DNA of 64,000 nt, from the NCBI RefSeq assembly GCF_003313385.1, contig NZ_QMHN01000001.1, positions 521,673 to 585,672 on the forward strand. Direction: 5' to 3'. The position numbers and the translations under genes were made by a program. The stretch comes from Pedobacter chitinilyticus (GTDB lineage Bacteria > Bacteroidota > Bacteroidia > Sphingobacteriales > Sphingobacteriaceae). The notes beneath the pieces were generated by a model. It made no database searches. It saw nothing but the letters and a program-made list of their open reading frames with translations, and had not been told where the DNA came from. Positions 63,885 through 64,000 of this stretch are shown here, in pieces (position 1 is the stretch's first letter; every line of letters begins with the position of its first letter).

Positions 63885-64000
63885 ATGAAGTTATTAAAAT
63901 TGTTTTGCCTGCTATTCGCTTTTGCGTTTTTGAAGACGGCCACCGCACAGCAGGATAAATTTGTAAACCATGGACCACAGCTAACAGCGACCATGATACA
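63885..64000 (+). CDS. Start of a secreted protein (partial)
   Basis: ATG 63885 opens a signal peptide (KLLKLFCLLFAFAFLKTA, cleavage near TATA-Q) and continues to the window end. Too short to classify. It is 1 base after the DHDPS-family gene stop, so part of the same operon. Confidence 0.7.
   Translation, partial: MKLLKLFCLLFAFAFLKTATAQQDKFVNHGPQLTATMI

Overview
The window is a stretch of a Bacteroidota chromosome, most likely a Sphingobacteriaceae member close to Pedobacter. This is inferred from AT-rich DNA, SusC/SusD with an ECF sigma/FecR pair, DUF4199, DUF4142 and DUF892 proteins, and promoters of the Bacteroidota type TTG-N19-TANNTTTG (exact matches before cysE, tRNA-Leu and the ECF sigma gene). 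Taxonomy is inference; no 16S gene is present.

Layout. (1) 1-10.1 kb, sulfur amino acids: the end of an E2 acyltransferase gene, then a minus-strand metY-metX-hom unit. It starts from a promoter near 5.3 kb and passes through a SAM-I riboswitch (5112-5226) and a 43-codon Cys/Met-rich small ORF (4976-5107). Divergent cysE-cysM has its own promoter. A further PLP trans-sulfuration enzyme and two lipoproteins follow. (2) 10.2-31.2 kb, a stress/accessory island: a GSP39-like SDR, two DUF892 ferritin-like proteins, DUF2383, DUF4142, small charged or disordered proteins, a KTSC gene broken by a 7-bp tandem duplication, two GH130 proteins, a GT4 fused to a toroid domain, two soluble NarL-type kinase/regulator pairs, and Ku plus LigD for NHEJ. 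(3) 31.3-40.6 kb, a mostly co-directional run: a BatA-like protein overlapping a dihydroorotase-like protein without the usual metal ligands, membrane proteins, two GT2 enzymes and a GH3-type adenylate-forming enzyme. (4) 40.6-41.8 kb: an IS200/REP-associated tyrosine transposase followed by a four-unit array of about 145 bp that runs into the 5' end of dxr. (5) 41.8-48.9 kb: dxr, rseP, hscB, a LysR regulator with a threonine synthase-like gene, DUF3817, a DegT aminotransferase and tRNA-Leu(CAA). (6) 49.1-64 kb, a polysaccharide/sugar-acid utilization locus: GH88, ECF sigma, FecR, SusC, SusD, a BNR_4 propeller protein, a PQQ-type sugar dehydrogenase-cytochrome c, a divergent Nramp-fold transporter, a Rossmann protein without the usual Lys, a DHDPS-family aldolase/dehydratase and the start of another secreted protein.

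How it works together. The first block makes homoserine, acetylates and sulfhydrylates it, and makes cysteine, with SAM feedback. The last block looks like a sensor-regulated route that imports a uronic-acid glycan, cuts it (GH88 with a possible lyase) and processes the sugar acid. Short palindromic elements are scattered through many intergenic gaps, several between convergent genes.

The most interesting items are the Cys/Met-rich ORF behind the SAM riboswitch, the transposase-repeat array with compensating hairpins that reaches dxr, the KTSC frameshift, and the transporter and enzymes with altered active-site motifs in the last locus.
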